Shown here piece by piece: positions 35,867 through 44,377 of a DNA stretch of 64,000 nt (position 1 is its first letter; each line of letters starts with the position of its first letter). Location: contig NZ_BBRI01000002.1 in assembly GCF_002090075.1 (NCBI RefSeq), positions 620,001 through 684,000 of the forward strand. The letters run 5' to 3'. Both the position numbers and the translations under genes were made by a program. The notes beneath the pieces are model-generated. The model saw nothing but the letters and a program-made list of their open reading frames with translations. It did not search any database and was not told the DNA's origin. This DNA is from Demequina sp. NBRC 110052 (GTDB lineage Bacteria; Actinomycetota; Actinomycetes; Actinomycetales; Demequinaceae).

Positions 35867-36367
35867 ATGTCCCGCAAGCACGACTCCGGCGGCAGCACGC
35901 CCGCCATCCACGCCCTGCTCGAGGCTGGCGTGGACCACGGCGTGCATCCGTACGAGCACGACCCCGCGTCGGACCTGAGCTACGGCCTGGAAGCCGCGGC
36001 CGCCCTGGGCGTCGACCACGACGCGGTGTTCAAGACGCTATGCGCATACGTGGATGGGCGCCTCAGCGTCGGGATCGTGCCCGTGACGGGGATGCTGGAC
36101 CTCAAGGCGCTCGCCAGGGCGCTGGGCGGCAAGCGCGCCGAGATGGCACCGCCGCACGATGCCGAGCGCGCTACCGGCTACGTGGTGGGCGGCATCTCCC
36201 CGCTGGGGCAGCGCACACGCCTGCCGATGGCGATCGACGAGACCGTCGAGCTCTGCGACCGCGTCTACGTCTCCGGCGGGCGCCGCGGCCTCGACGTCTC
36301 GCTCGCCCCCGCCGATCTGATCTCACTCACCGGCGCCGTCGTAGCGCCGATCGCGAAGGAGTCCTGA
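35867..36367 (+). CDS. ybaK: YbaK-like Cys-tRNA(Pro) deacylase
   Basis: 166 aa from ATG 35867. [84 protein letters not shown] and ISGGRRG-like [19 protein letters not shown] fit the YbaK/EbsC family, which hydrolyses Cys mischarged on tRNA-Pro. Its TGA overlaps the ATG of the next gene by one base, so both are translated from one message. Confidence 0.93.
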   Translation: MSRKHDSGGSTPAIHALLEAGVDHGVHPYEHDPASDLSYGLEAAAALGVDHDAVFKTLCAYVDGRLSVGIVPVTGMLDLKALARALGGKRAEMAPPHDAERATGYVVGGISPLGQRTRLPMAIDETVELCDRVYVSGGRRGLDVSLAPADLISLTGAVVAPIAKES

Positions 36368-37101
36368 TGGAACTGCGTCCCCCCGCCGCCGACTGGGATC
36401 CCGCCGTCGCCCTCGCTGAGGTGAAGGCGCGCATCCATGTCGCCGAAGCGTCATGCGGGCGCGCAGGCGCCGGTGTGCGGCTGCTCGTCGCGACCAAAAC
36501 CTGGAACGCCGACGCGGTCCGCGCCGTCGTCGCTACCGGCGCCACCCTCGTGGGCGAGTCGCGCATGCAGGAGCTCGCGGAGAAGGCCGACGCGCTGGCG
36601 GCCTCGCGGGCGCAGGTGCACGTCATCGGCCAGCTCCAGCGCAACAAGGCCGCGGTGGCGGTGGAGCACGCGACGTGCATCCAGACCGTCGACTCGCTGC
36701 GGCTCGCCGAGCGTCTGTCGCGCCTGGCCGCCGAGCGCGAGAAGGAGCTGGGCGTGATGATCCAGGTCAACGTCTCGGGCGAGGAGTCCAAGGCTGGCGT
36801 GGACCCTTCCGAAGCCCTGTCGCTTGCGGCAGCGGTGCAGGCGCTCCCCTGGCTCACGGTCACGGGCTTCATGACGATCGGCCTCAACTCCCCTGACGAG
36901 GAGGCGGTGCGCGCCGGCTACCGGCAACTGTGCCAGATCCGCGACACCGCACTCATCGAGTCCGAGCGGGGCCGCTACGACCTGCGCGAAGCGTGGGAGC
37001 TGTCGATGGGCATGTCGAACGACCTCGAGTGGGCCATCGCCGAGGGCGCGACCATGGTGCGCGTCGGCACCGCAGTGATGGGCGCGCGCCCCTCGCACTG
37101 A
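36367..37101 (+). CDS. yggS: YggS/PLPBP pyridoxal-phosphate homeostasis protein
   Basis: 244 aa, overlapping the ybaK stop. LLVATKTWNADAV carries the PLP Lys, and GESRMQELAEKADAL, VHVIGQLQRNKAAVAV, VNVSGEESKAGVDP and LSMGMSNDLEWAIAEGATMVRVGTAVMG are all typical. It binds PLP but lacks known enzyme activity and tunes PLP and amino-acid (including Ile/Val) metabolism in other bacteria. A structured inverted repeat follows at 37108-37212. Confidence 0.94.
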   Translation: MELRPPAADWDPAVALAEVKARIHVAEASCGRAGAGVRLLVATKTWNADAVRAVVATGATLVGESRMQELAEKADALAASRAQVHVIGQLQRNKAAVAVEHATCIQTVDSLRLAERLSRLAAEREKELGVMIQVNVSGEESKAGVDPSEALSLAAAVQALPWLTVTGFMTIGLNSPDEEAVRAGYRQLCQIRDTALIESERGRYDLREAWELSMGMSNDLEWAIAEGATMVRVGTAVMGARPSH

Positions 37102-37107
37102 ACCTCT

Positions 37108-37212
37108 GTTCGCTCTGCACCAAGAATGTGACAGGCGGGACTGACGTGTCGCGTGGGGCTGCCCCAGGCGCTCCGCACTTCACTTGTGCCACATCGTGGG
37201 TGCGGAGCGAAC
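37108..37212. repeat. 105-base inverted-repeat element between yggS and the VIT gene
   Basis: Outer arms (37108-37121 and 37199-37212) match at 13 of 14 positions, with partial pairing continuing inward. A second perfect 10-base pair (37169-37178 with 37200-37209) and a GGGGC/GCCCC stem offer alternative folds. It is non-coding; a terminator, small RNA or MITE-like repeat are all possible. Confidence 0.6.
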
Positions 37213-37280
37213 GGCGCAGTGAGGTCAGGGAAGCCTCATCTTGCTAGCCTCGGCGAGCCGGCCGGTCCTACTCTGTGCGC

Positions 37281-38003
37281 ATGAGCAACAGCACGCATCG
37301 GCCGGACATCTTCGCCGGCCCCGACGAGGAGGCGATGAACTCGCGCCTCAACTGGCTCCGCGCGGGAGTACTGGGCGCCAACGACGGCATCGTGTCGATC
37401 GCCGCGATGCTCGTCGGAGTGGCCGCCGCCACCACTGACCTCAAGGTCATCATCATCACCGCCGTCGCGGGCATCGTCGCCGGTGCGCTGTCGATGGGCG
37501 TGGGCGAGTTCGTGTCCGTCTCGGCGCAGCGTGATGCCGAGGAGGCTCTGCTGGATCGCGAGCGCGTGTGGCAGCGGGCGCGGCCTCAGTGGGAGCTCGA
37601 GCAGCTGGTGCGCCTCAACATGGACACGGGCATGTCCGAGGCCACGGCGCGTGCCGCCGCTCAGGAGCAGATGGCCAAGGACCCACTGGACATTCACGCG
37701 CGCATGCATCTGGGCATCGACCCCGACGAGCTGACGAACCCCTGGGCCGCGGGCGTGGCCTCGATCATCGCGTTCACCGTAGGTGGGCTCACGCCGCTGC
37801 TGACGACGACTCTGCCGCCAGCGTCCCTGCGGATCCCGCTCACGTTCGTGCTGGTGATCATCGCGCTGGCGATCACCGGCTACATCTCGGCGATGGTCGC
37901 CAAGTCGCCGCGCATCAAGGCGGTGCTGCGCAACATGGCGGGAGGCACCGTCGCGATGGTCATCACGTACGGCATCGGCACCCTGGTCGGCACGGCGGTC
38001 TGA
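37281..38003 (+). CDS. VIT1/CCC1 family metal transporter
   Basis: 240 aa from ATG 37281 (GTG 37275 possible). SRLNWLRAGVLGANDGIVSIAAMLVGV is the conserved first helix, followed by GALSMGVGEFVSVSAQRDAEEALLDRE with the cytoplasmic Glu-rich metal-binding helix, and three more spans at the end. The family moves Fe2+ or Mn2+ out of the cytosol. It converges with the glutathione peroxidase gene with only 18 bases between stops. Confidence 0.92.
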   Translation: MSNSTHRPDIFAGPDEEAMNSRLNWLRAGVLGANDGIVSIAAMLVGVAAATTDLKVIIITAVAGIVAGALSMGVGEFVSVSAQRDAEEALLDRERVWQRARPQWELEQLVRLNMDTGMSEATARAAAQEQMAKDPLDIHARMHLGIDPDELTNPWAAGVASIIAFTVGGLTPLLTTTLPPASLRIPLTFVLVIIALAITGYISAMVAKSPRIKAVLRNMAGGTVAMVITYGIGTLVGTAV

Positions 38004-38021
38004 CGTCGCGGTCCTCGCGCC

Positions 38022-38513
38022 TCAGTCGCTCAGCGACGCCTCGATCTTCTCGATGACCTCGGGCGCGTCGGGCAGGGTCGTGGGCCGGAAGCGGTGCACG
38101 TCGCCCTCGGGCGTGACGAGGAATTTCTCGAAGTTCCAGGTGACCCGTCCTGCCTTGCCCGCGGCGTCCGGGTGCTTGACGAGTTCCGCGTAGAGCGGGT
38201 GGCGCTTGCGCCCGTTGACGCGGACGGTCTCGAACATGGGGAACGTGACGCCCCACGTGGCGGAGCAGTACTCCTGGATCGCGTCCGAGGAGCCGAGCTC
38301 CTGCAGGAACTGGTTGCTGGGGAAGCCGAGCACCGTGAAGCCGCGGTCGCCGTAGGTGCGCTGCAACTGCTCGAGCTGTTCGTACTGGGGCGCCAGCCCG
38401 CAGCGGGATGCGACGTTGACGATGAGCTTCGCACCTGGCCACTCTGCAAGCGTGGTCTCACGCCCGTCGATCGTGGTCAGCGGGATCTCGTCGAGCGCCG
38501 TCGTGGTTGCCAT
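38022..38513 (-). CDS. Glutathione peroxidase family thiol peroxidase
   Basis: 163 aa from ATG 38513. The catalytic tetrad is visible: Cys38 in NVASRCGLAPQYEQL, Gln in LGFPSNQF, and Trp/Asn in WNFEKFLV. The expected second Cys of 2-Cys thioredoxin-type enzymes may be the one in EYCSATWGVTFPMF. Actinobacteria lack glutathione, so thioredoxin or mycothiol systems probably reduce it. It reduces hydrogen or lipid peroxides. Single gene, downstream of the lipoate ligase gene. Confidence 0.93.
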   Translation of the reverse strand: MATTTALDEIPLTTIDGRETTLAEWPGAKLIVNVASRCGLAPQYEQLEQLQRTYGDRGFTVLGFPSNQFLQELGSSDAIQEYCSATWGVTFPMFETVRVNGRKRHPLYAELVKHPDAAGKAGRVTWNFEKFLVTPEGDVHRFRPTTLPDAPEVIEKIEASLSD

Positions 38514-38581
38514 ATCTTGCCGAACCACCCTGAGCGGCCCTTCATTCCGCGCCCGCCCGACGCGACGGGCCCATGGTTGCG

Positions 38582-39637
38582 CTACGGCACCAGGCCGATC
38601 CACGCGTCGGTCGCGAACTTCTCCTCGACGAGCGTGCGGGCGGCGACCACCTCGTCGGGCGTGACCTCGCCTGCCTGGGTGGCGTAGCGTCCAGCGAAGT
38701 GCGCAAGGAAGGCCGCGATGACGTCCTCGCGGGACATGCCGGTCTGGCTGCGGACGGGGTCCACGCGCTTGTTGGCCGACTTGGTGCCCTTGTCGCTGAG
38801 CTTCTCGCGACCGATGCGGAGCACCTCCAGCATCGCGTCGGCGTCGATGTTGTAGGCCATGGTGACGTGGTGCAGGACCGCGCCCGCGGAGTAGCGCTTC
38901 TGCGCGGCGCCCGCGATCTTGCCCGCTGGCGAGGCGATGTCGTTGAGCGGCACGTACGTCGCCTCGACGCCCACGTCACGCAGGGCGCCCAGCACCCAGT
39001 CGTCCAGGAACGCATACGACTGCTCGAAGCTGAGGCCCTCGACGAGCGACGACGGCACCGAGAGCGAGTACGTGATCGTGTTGCCAGGCTGGATGAACAT
39101 CGCGCCGCCGCCGGAGACGCGGCGGGTGACGGTCACGTCGTGCTTGGCGGCGCCCTCCATGTCGATCTCGTTGCGCAGCGACTGGAACGAGCCGATGACG
39201 ACGGCGTTGCGCTCCCACTCCCACACGCGCAGGGTCGGCGCACGGCGACCGGCCGCCACCTCCTGGGTGAGGACCTCGTCGAGCGCCATCTGCAGGTGCG
39301 GCTCGCGCGGCTCGTCGTGGATGACGTCGAAGACGTGGTCGTGCCAGCCGGTGGCGTGGCCCAGGGCGCGGCGCACGGCGATCGCGACCGACTCGGGCGT
39401 GAAGCCGATCATCGTGGCGCCCTCGGTGGCGCGCGCGACGACCCCGGTCAAGGCGGCGACGCTCGTGCCGGCAGGCAGGCCAGCGAGCGCGGCGTTGATC
39501 TCCAAGATCGTCTCGGCGGGCTCCATGAAGAAGTCACCGGAGATGACCACGCGACTGAGGGTGGGATCGGCGCCGTCCGTGATGTCGACGTCTGCGACCA
39601 CGAGCTTGCCGCCGGGAACCTTGTACTCACCATGCAT
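38582..39637 (-). CDS. Lipoate-protein ligase with N-terminal accessory domain
   Basis: 351 aa from ATG 39637. Residues 1-95 (GGKLVVADVDITDGADPTLSRVVISGDFFMEP) resemble the C-terminal accessory domain of LplA/LplB but are placed at the N-terminus. The catalytic domain follows: RRVSGGGAMFIQPGNTITYSL, NDIASPAGKIAGAAQKR (with the active Lys) and VLHHVTMAYNID. It attaches lipoate or octanoate to E2 and GcvH domains. The order accessory-then-catalytic is inverted relative to E. coli LplA. Confidence 0.87.
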   Translation of the reverse strand: MHGEYKVPGGKLVVADVDITDGADPTLSRVVISGDFFMEPAETILEINAALAGLPAGTSVAALTGVVARATEGATMIGFTPESVAIAVRRALGHATGWHDHVFDVIHDEPREPHLQMALDEVLTQEVAAGRRAPTLRVWEWERNAVVIGSFQSLRNEIDMEGAAKHDVTVTRRVSGGGAMFIQPGNTITYSLSVPSSLVEGLSFEQSYAFLDDWVLGALRDVGVEATYVPLNDIASPAGKIAGAAQKRYSAGAVLHHVTMAYNIDADAMLEVLRIGREKLSDKGTKSANKRVDPVRSQTGMSREDVIAAFLAHFAGRYATQAGEVTPDEVVAARTLVEEKFATDAWIGLVP

Positions 39638-39816
39638 GGGTCCATCCTGCCTCGCCGAGCTGACACCCCATGACCAGCGGCGGGCGTCGTCCCCAGCCCC
39701 ACACCGCGGAGGGGCTGTCCACAGATTGCGGGCCGGGCCGGGAAGCGCTGCGCGCCACGTGTCAGCGTGGGCGCGGTTCCCCACCACACCCGCCCACTGC
39801 ATCTGAGAGGAAGCTC

Positions 39817-40398
39817 ATGCATCGCCGCCTCCGGCCCGCCCTCACCCTCGCGTTCGCCGCCACGCTCACACTTGTCGCCGCCCCCGCCCTCGCGTGCGAA
39901 CGCGACGACGCGCCGCCGTCGCACCCCCACGCCGACTGCGACGACCACTCTCCACGCGGGGAATGGGCGCACCGTGGCCACGGATGGCATGCGCACGGCC
40001 CGTGGCATCACCACGACTGCGACGGGAACGTGACCGAGAATCCTCCCGTCGAGGAGACCCCTGCGCCGGAACCTGACGACGACGCTGACCAGCCGACGCC
40101 CGCGGAGCCCGTCACCGAGGACGAGCCCGACGCACCGGCCACCCCCGTCGCCGACGAGCCCACTGCTCCCGCCGAGCCTGTCGAGCCCGCCGAGCCCGCT
40201 GCTCCCGCTGGCCCCGCCGAGCCCGCCGACCCCGTGGAGACGGAGACGATCGTGCTGGCGACTCCGCTCCCCGCCGAGACACCGGAGTCGCTCGCGGAGA
40301 CCGGCCCCGAGACGTCCCTCGCGATCCCGTGCATGGTCGCCTCCATCGCCGCCGGCGCCGGCATGCTCGTCGCTCGACGGCGCGCGATGGGGCTGTAG
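39817..40398 (+). CDS. Cell-wall-anchored His-rich protein with LAETG sorting signal
   Basis: 193 aa from ATG 39817, preceded by GAGAGGAA. A signal peptide (1-25) is followed by a short region rich in His, Asp and Cys (residues 26-70, with runs such as HRGHGWHAHGPWHHHDC), then a Pro/Glu/Ala/Asp-rich stalk of about 80 residues. The C-terminus has LAETG, a hydrophobic span and RRRA, the layout of a class E sortase substrate. The His/Asp-rich head may bind Zn, Ni or Cu outside the cell. No sortase gene is in the window. Confidence 0.82.
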   Translation: MHRRLRPALTLAFAATLTLVAAPALACERDDAPPSHPHADCDDHSPRGEWAHRGHGWHAHGPWHHHDCDGNVTENPPVEETPAPEPDDDADQPTPAEPVTEDEPDAPATPVADEPTAPAEPVEPAEPAAPAGPAEPADPVETETIVLATPLPAETPESLAETGPETSLAIPCMVASIAAGAGMLVARRRAMGL

Positions 40399-40407
40399 GG
40401 CACTCAC

Positions 40408-40455
40408 CACGGGGCGGGCGCGCGATCACCCTCAGCGTCGCGCGTCCGTCCCGTG
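40408..40455. terminator. Bidirectional terminator between the LAETG protein gene and cimA
   Basis: A 17-base stem (40408-40424 with 40439-40455) with two non-Watson-Crick positions sits between converging stops at 40398 and 40461. Confidence 0.72.
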
Positions 40456-40460
40456 CTCGT

Positions 40461-42062
40461 TCAGGGGTTGGGCATCACGTCCTGCTTGAGCAGGCCGTAG
40501 TACATGGAGTCCGTGAGCGCCTCCCACGAGGCCTCGATCACGTTCGGCCCCACACCGACGGTGCGCCACGTGCGGCCCGTCTCGGTATCGACGGTCGTGA
40601 TGAGCACGCGCGTCACGGCGTCGGTGCCGTGGCTGGCGTCCATGATGCGCACCTTGAAGTCCGTGAGGTCGAACCGCTCGATCTCGGGATACACCTTCGC
40701 GAGCGCGCTGCGCAGCGCGTGGTCCAGGGCGTTGACGGGGCCGTTGCCCTCGCCGACCACCATGTGCCGCACGCCCCCGCCTGCACGGAGCTTGAGGACT
40801 GCCTCGGCGTCTGCGTCGGTCGGGTCGCCGGGCTCGGAGCTGACGCGGACCCGCCACTCCTCGACCTCCCAGTAGCGCGGCACGTCGTCCATCTCGGAGC
40901 GCAGCAGCAGCTCGAACGACGCGTCGGCCGCGTCATACGTGTAACCGGCCGCCTCGGCGTGTTTGACGCGCTCGGTGATGCGCGACAGCAGTTCGGACTT
41001 GCCGGTCAGGTCGAAGCCCAACTCCTTGCCCTTGAGCTCGATGGACGCGCGGCCTGCCATCTCGGACACGAGCATCCGCATGTCGTTGCCCACCAGGGCG
41101 GGGTCCGTGTGCTGGTAGAGGTCAGGATCCACCTTGATCGCGGAAGCATGGAGGCCGGCCTTGTGCGCGAACGCCGAGGCGCCCACATACGGCTGACGCG
41201 CGAACGGCGCGATGTTGGTGATCTCGGAGATCGCGTGCGCGATGCGCGTCGACTCGGCGAGGCCGCCGGGCGCGAGCGCGGTCGCGCCCTTTTTGATCTC
41301 GAGGTTCGCGGCGACCGCGACAAGGTCCGCGTTGCCAGTGCGCTCGCCGTAGCCGTTGACGCAGCCCTGCACGTGCGTGACGCCCGCGGCGACGGCAGCC
41401 ATGGAGTTGGCGACGGCGCAGCCGGAGTCGTTGTGCGCGTGCATGCCGAGCTGCGCCTCGGTGCCCGCGCGCACCGCGGTGACGATCTCGGTGACGTCGT
41501 CGGGCAGCATGCCGCCGTTGGTGTCGCACAGCACGAGCGTCGAAGCGCCCGCCTCCTCGGCGGCGAGCAACGCCTTGACCGCATAGGTCGGGTCGAAGCG
41601 GTAGCCGTCGAAGAAGTGTTCGGCGTCGAGCACCACCCGACGGCCCTCTGCGACGAGGAACGCGACGGTCTCCTCGATCATGCGCAGGTTCTCGTCGGGC
41701 GCGACGCGCAGCGCACGCTCCGCGTGACGGATGTCCGACTTGGCGACGAGCGTGATGATGGGCGCCTCGGAGTCGAGCAGCGCGCGCACCTGTGGGTCCG
41801 AAGCAGCTGTGGTGTCGCCACGTCGAGTCATGCCGAAGGCCGCGAACTTCGCGTTCGTGAACGACAGCTCCTTGGCGACCAGCTGGAAGAACTCGGTGTC
41901 CTTGGGCACCGCGCCAGGCCAGCCGCCTTCGATGACGCCCACGCCGAGCTCGTCGAGCAGGGGCGCGATCGCCAGCTTGTCAGCTACGGAGAGGTTCATG
42001 CCCTCCTGCTGGGCGCCGTCGCGCAGCGTGGTGTCGTAGACCTCTACGGTGAGATCCGTCAT
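40461..42062 (-). CDS. cimA: (R)-citramalate synthase
   Basis: 533 aa, the normal length. The HMGL-like TIM barrel has VEVYDTTLRDGAQQEGMNLS, GVIEGGWPGAVPKDTEFF, VLCDTNGGMLPDD and the metal-binding GMHAHNDSGCAVANS. The C-terminal LeuA-dimer regulatory domain is visible around GGGVRHMVVGEGNGPVNALDHALR. The EGGWP/CimA-type N-terminus favours citramalate synthase over 2-isopropylmalate synthase. It condenses pyruvate with acetyl-CoA, the first step of threonine-independent isoleucine synthesis. Its leader carries an Ile-codon peptide and a terminator (42103-42185), so it is probably controlled by attenuation. Confidence 0.94.
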   Translation of the reverse strand: MTDLTVEVYDTTLRDGAQQEGMNLSVADKLAIAPLLDELGVGVIEGGWPGAVPKDTEFFQLVAKELSFTNAKFAAFGMTRRGDTTAASDPQVRALLDSEAPIITLVAKSDIRHAERALRVAPDENLRMIEETVAFLVAEGRRVVLDAEHFFDGYRFDPTYAVKALLAAEEAGASTLVLCDTNGGMLPDDVTEIVTAVRAGTEAQLGMHAHNDSGCAVANSMAAVAAGVTHVQGCVNGYGERTGNADLVAVAANLEIKKGATALAPGGLAESTRIAHAISEITNIAPFARQPYVGASAFAHKAGLHASAIKVDPDLYQHTDPALVGNDMRMLVSEMAGRASIELKGKELGFDLTGKSELLSRITERVKHAEAAGYTYDAADASFELLLRSEMDDVPRYWEVEEWRVRVSSEPGDPTDADAEAVLKLRAGGGVRHMVVGEGNGPVNALDHALRSALAKVYPEIERFDLTDFKVRIMDASHGTDAVTRVLITTVDTETGRTWRTVGVGPNVIEASWEALTDSMYYGLLKQDVMPNP

Positions 42063-42102
42063 CGTGTCGCTCCTCGTGTACTGCGTGCCTGCGTCACCCC
42101 AA

Positions 42103-42131
42103 CAAAAAAGCCCCCCTGGGTGCGGGAGGCT
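42103..42131 (-). terminator. Attenuator terminator in the cimA leader
   Basis: Read leftward: an 8-base stem AGCCTCCC/GGGGGGCT (42124-42131 with 42109-42116, one G-U pair), a 7-base loop and then six T residues (42103-42108). It lies between the leader peptide and cimA, 41 bases before the cimA start. Confidence 0.85.
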
Positions 42132-42159
42132 GCGCGTCGGGAGTGGTTCGCCGACGCGC
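42132..42159 (-). promoter_or_regulatory. Pause or antiterminator-competing hairpin in the cimA leader
   Basis: A perfect 9-base stem (42132-42140 with 42151-42159) and 10-base loop begins at the leader peptide stop codon and directly abuts the terminator stem. This is the placement expected of the ribosome-sensitive hairpin in an amino-acid attenuator. Confidence 0.72.
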
Positions 42160-42185
42160 TACGGAATGATGATCGCGGTGTGCAT
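42159..42185 (-). CDS. Isoleucine-rich leader peptide of cimA
   Basis: An eight-codon frame, ATG at 42185 to TAG at 42159, encodes MHTAIIIP with three consecutive Ile codons (ATC ATC ATT). A -10-like CATACT lies just upstream, leaving a very short 5' end, and no ribosome-binding site is obvious, so it may be translated leaderless. When Ile-tRNA is scarce, ribosomes stalled on the Ile run would change folding of the downstream hairpins and let transcription reach cimA. The mechanism is inferred from the layout and from classical ilv/leu attenuators. Confidence 0.8.
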   Translation of the reverse strand: MHTAIIIP

Positions 42186-42259
42186 CGTGGTCAGTATGGC
42201 ACACGCCCCCGATTTGCACACCAGGCTCTCGGCACGCCCGACGCGCCGGTGAGTCGCGC

Positions 42260-43099
42260 TTACGGCATGGCCTGGTCGATGATCCAGTCGAGCGCCACAT
42301 CGGCGTGCTTGAGTACCGAGAGGTGCCCTTCCCCGGCGTATGTGTGGATCGTGGAGCGCGGGATGGCATCGGCGAGCCAGCGGCTGTGGCTCGCGGGCAC
42401 GATGCGGTCGGCGTCGCCGTGCATGAGCAAGGTGGGCACAGCGATCGCGCCCGGGTCGAATCCCCACGGCTGCATATAGGCGACGTCGTCGTCGACGAGG
42501 CCACCTGGCCCCTCGGCGGTCGCCTCACCGACGATGCGTCCGAACCAGCCCCAGGGGCCGTCGAACATGGCGACGTCCGTCGCGATGAACATCGCGGGGT
42601 CGTCCTCGGCTGTGTCCGCGCGGGCGCGGCGGGCGTCGACCCCGAGTTGCGCTGCTTGGAGGTCGTGGATGCCGCCCTGGTTCATGCCGCCGAAGAAGTC
42701 GAGGCCCGGCGCGTCGAAGGGCGCCAGGCCTGCGATGCTGACAGCCGCGATGACACGGTCGGGGTTGGTGGCTGCGGTCGCGAGCGCGTGCGGACCCCCA
42801 CCGGAGTGGCCGAGCACCGCGAACTGGTCCACGCGGGCGTGGTCTGCCACCGCGACCGCGTCGGCTGCGATGTCGCCGACGGCGCGCTTGGAGACTCGAG
42901 TCGAGCCGGGATAGCCCGGGCGGCTGAAGCCGATCCACCGGATCCCGTGTGCGGCGAAGTGCTCGAGGAGGGGCGCGGGAGGCTCGCCGGTGTTGGGCGT
43001 GCCGTGGTGCCACATGAGCGTGAGCGGCGCGTAGTTGGGGCCGGCGTCGTACCAGCGCAAAGTACGGCCGTCGCGTGTGGTCAGCTCGCCGTGCAGCAT
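42260..43099 (-). CDS. Alpha/beta hydrolase
   Basis: 279 aa from ATG 43099. TLMWHHGTPNTGEPP forms the oxyanion region, VLGHSGGGPHALA the nucleophile elbow (Ser), VPTLLMHGDADRIVP carries the acid, and EGHLSVL the His. A cap domain spans about 130-210. It is a clear paralogue of the gene at 57226-58077, sharing WHHGTPNTGEPP and the GHLSVL end. Substrate unknown. It lies upstream of cimA on the same strand, separated by the attenuator. Confidence 0.9.
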   Translation of the reverse strand: MLHGELTTRDGRTLRWYDAGPNYAPLTLMWHHGTPNTGEPPAPLLEHFAAHGIRWIGFSRPGYPGSTRVSKRAVGDIAADAVAVADHARVDQFAVLGHSGGGPHALATAATNPDRVIAAVSIAGLAPFDAPGLDFFGGMNQGGIHDLQAAQLGVDARRARADTAEDDPAMFIATDVAMFDGPWGWFGRIVGEATAEGPGGLVDDDVAYMQPWGFDPGAIAVPTLLMHGDADRIVPASHSRWLADAIPRSTIHTYAGEGHLSVLKHADVALDWIIDQAMP

Positions 43100-43486
43100 G
43101 TTGCTCACGCTACTGCGCGCCGCCCCTGATGTCCGGGTGAGACGGGATTGCTCTCGGGCTCTTCTTGCGTCGCCTTCTGCTCCCGCCTGCCATCGCACCC
43201 CCGCCGCCCAGCTCGCCCTGCGGGTACATCACCGTCGCTCTCGGCTCTCGCGCGCGTCGTATGGGTGCACCAGCGCCGCTGGCCGCACACGAGTGGGGTT
43301 GGCAGCGCTTCTCTCCGCGGCTGCCACACGCAGGTGGCGCTGCAGACGGCGCGTCGGGGCTCGGTCACAGGCTGACACGCCGTTGACCGCACGAGTCGCG
43401 TGCGGGAGCCGCGCGGTGTGGGTGTACTGACGAAAAGCGGGCTTGCCGGCATACGTGCGCCCAGGGGTCCGTGTGCTTGCCAGCGG
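43100..43486. other. 387-base region without a recognised gene
   Basis: No credible coding frame, RNA or repeat was found between the alpha/beta hydrolase gene and the PKD-protein gene. One short hairpin (CGCACGAGTCGCGTGCG near 43389) may terminate the leftward PKD-protein operon. Confidence 0.4.
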
Positions 43487-44377
43487 CTACCCAGCGCCGA
43501 TGTTGCAGTTGTTGTTGAGGTCGCAGTCGACCAGGCGGCTCTGGGGGTCGAGCACCTCGATCGTGACCGGGCCGGTGTGAGTCCTGATGGTGCCGGTGAT
43601 GTCGATCCACGGTCCGCCGTTGACGGAGTAGTCGCCGCTCCATGTCGTCTCGAGCGCCACGTCGACTTCGCCTTCGCGATACAGGTATGTGTGCGATAGC
43701 GAGTAGTCGGGATACGGGTTGCCTGCGTCGGCGGTGCTCGTGCTGGTCCCGTCGCCCCAAGTCCACGTGAACTCGGAGGGCGTGGCACGGATGCGCACCG
43801 GGACGCCGAGGAGCGTCGCGTCATGGATCACCGGCGTGTCGTCGGTGAACGCGATCGTCGGGACGGTCGTGTAGACCCAGCCCGTGTTCGGCTGAAGGTT
43901 CAGCGGCGGCGGCGTGGGCGCAAGACTGGTCCACTCGGCGCGAACAGCACCGAGGAGTCCCGCTGGCTCAACGCACAGGGTCCAATCGATCCACGACCAC
44001 GCGGACCACTCCGCACCCACGGACGTTCGGGTCCGGAAGAAGCTCGCACTGATCCCGGGCGCTTCCTCAGGACAGACGAGCCCTTGCGCAACGAAGGACC
44101 CTTTCACCCTCACGCAGTCACTGGGGAGGTCGGAGTCTGGGGCACTCGGATCGCAGTACAGCGTGCGATCCTGGCGCAGATCAGGGTCCGAAACTGGAAC
44201 AGCATCACCGGGGCCAGAGGGCTCGCCACCCAGTTCGCCCTCGACGATGTACTCACGCTCGCCAGTGCTACTGCGCCAGTCGTCGCCGGAACCCGCACCG
44301 GAATAGAGCACCTGAGGGACCAAGGCCGCCAGTGAGATGATGGCGGGCAAGGCGAAAGCGCGCGCGACGTCAGTCAC
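43487..44377 (-). CDS. Exported PKD-domain-like protein
   Basis: 296 aa from GTG 44377, overlapping the upstream lipoprotein gene by 4 bases. A signal peptide or anchor (ARAFALPAIISLAALVPQVLY) starts it. The C-terminal half, with FTWTWGDGTSTSTADAGNPYPDYSLSHTYLYREGEVDVALETTWSG, has the W-x-F-G-D-G and H-x-Y marks of PKD-like beta-sandwiches. Cys-rich sections (DPSAPDSDLPSDCVRVKG, QGLVCPEEAPG) are present. Micrococcales genomes often pair such proteins with DUF6318-like lipoproteins; function unknown, presumably at the cell surface. Confidence 0.72.
   Translation of the reverse strand: MTDVARAFALPAIISLAALVPQVLYSGAGSGDDWRSSTGEREYIVEGELGGEPSGPGDAVPVSDPDLRQDRTLYCDPSAPDSDLPSDCVRVKGSFVAQGLVCPEEAPGISASFFRTRTSVGAEWSAWSWIDWTLCVEPAGLLGAVRAEWTSLAPTPPPLNLQPNTGWVYTTVPTIAFTDDTPVIHDATLLGVPVRIRATPSEFTWTWGDGTSTSTADAGNPYPDYSLSHTYLYREGEVDVALETTWSGDYSVNGGPWIDITGTIRTHTGPVTIEVLDPQSRLVDCDLNNNCNIGAG

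Noticed and set aside
43105..43824. Possible gene in the 43.1-43.8 kb region on the minus strand
   Set aside because: Translation is Arg/Thr/Ser-rich low complexity overlapping the PKD-like gene out of frame, with no ribosome-binding site.
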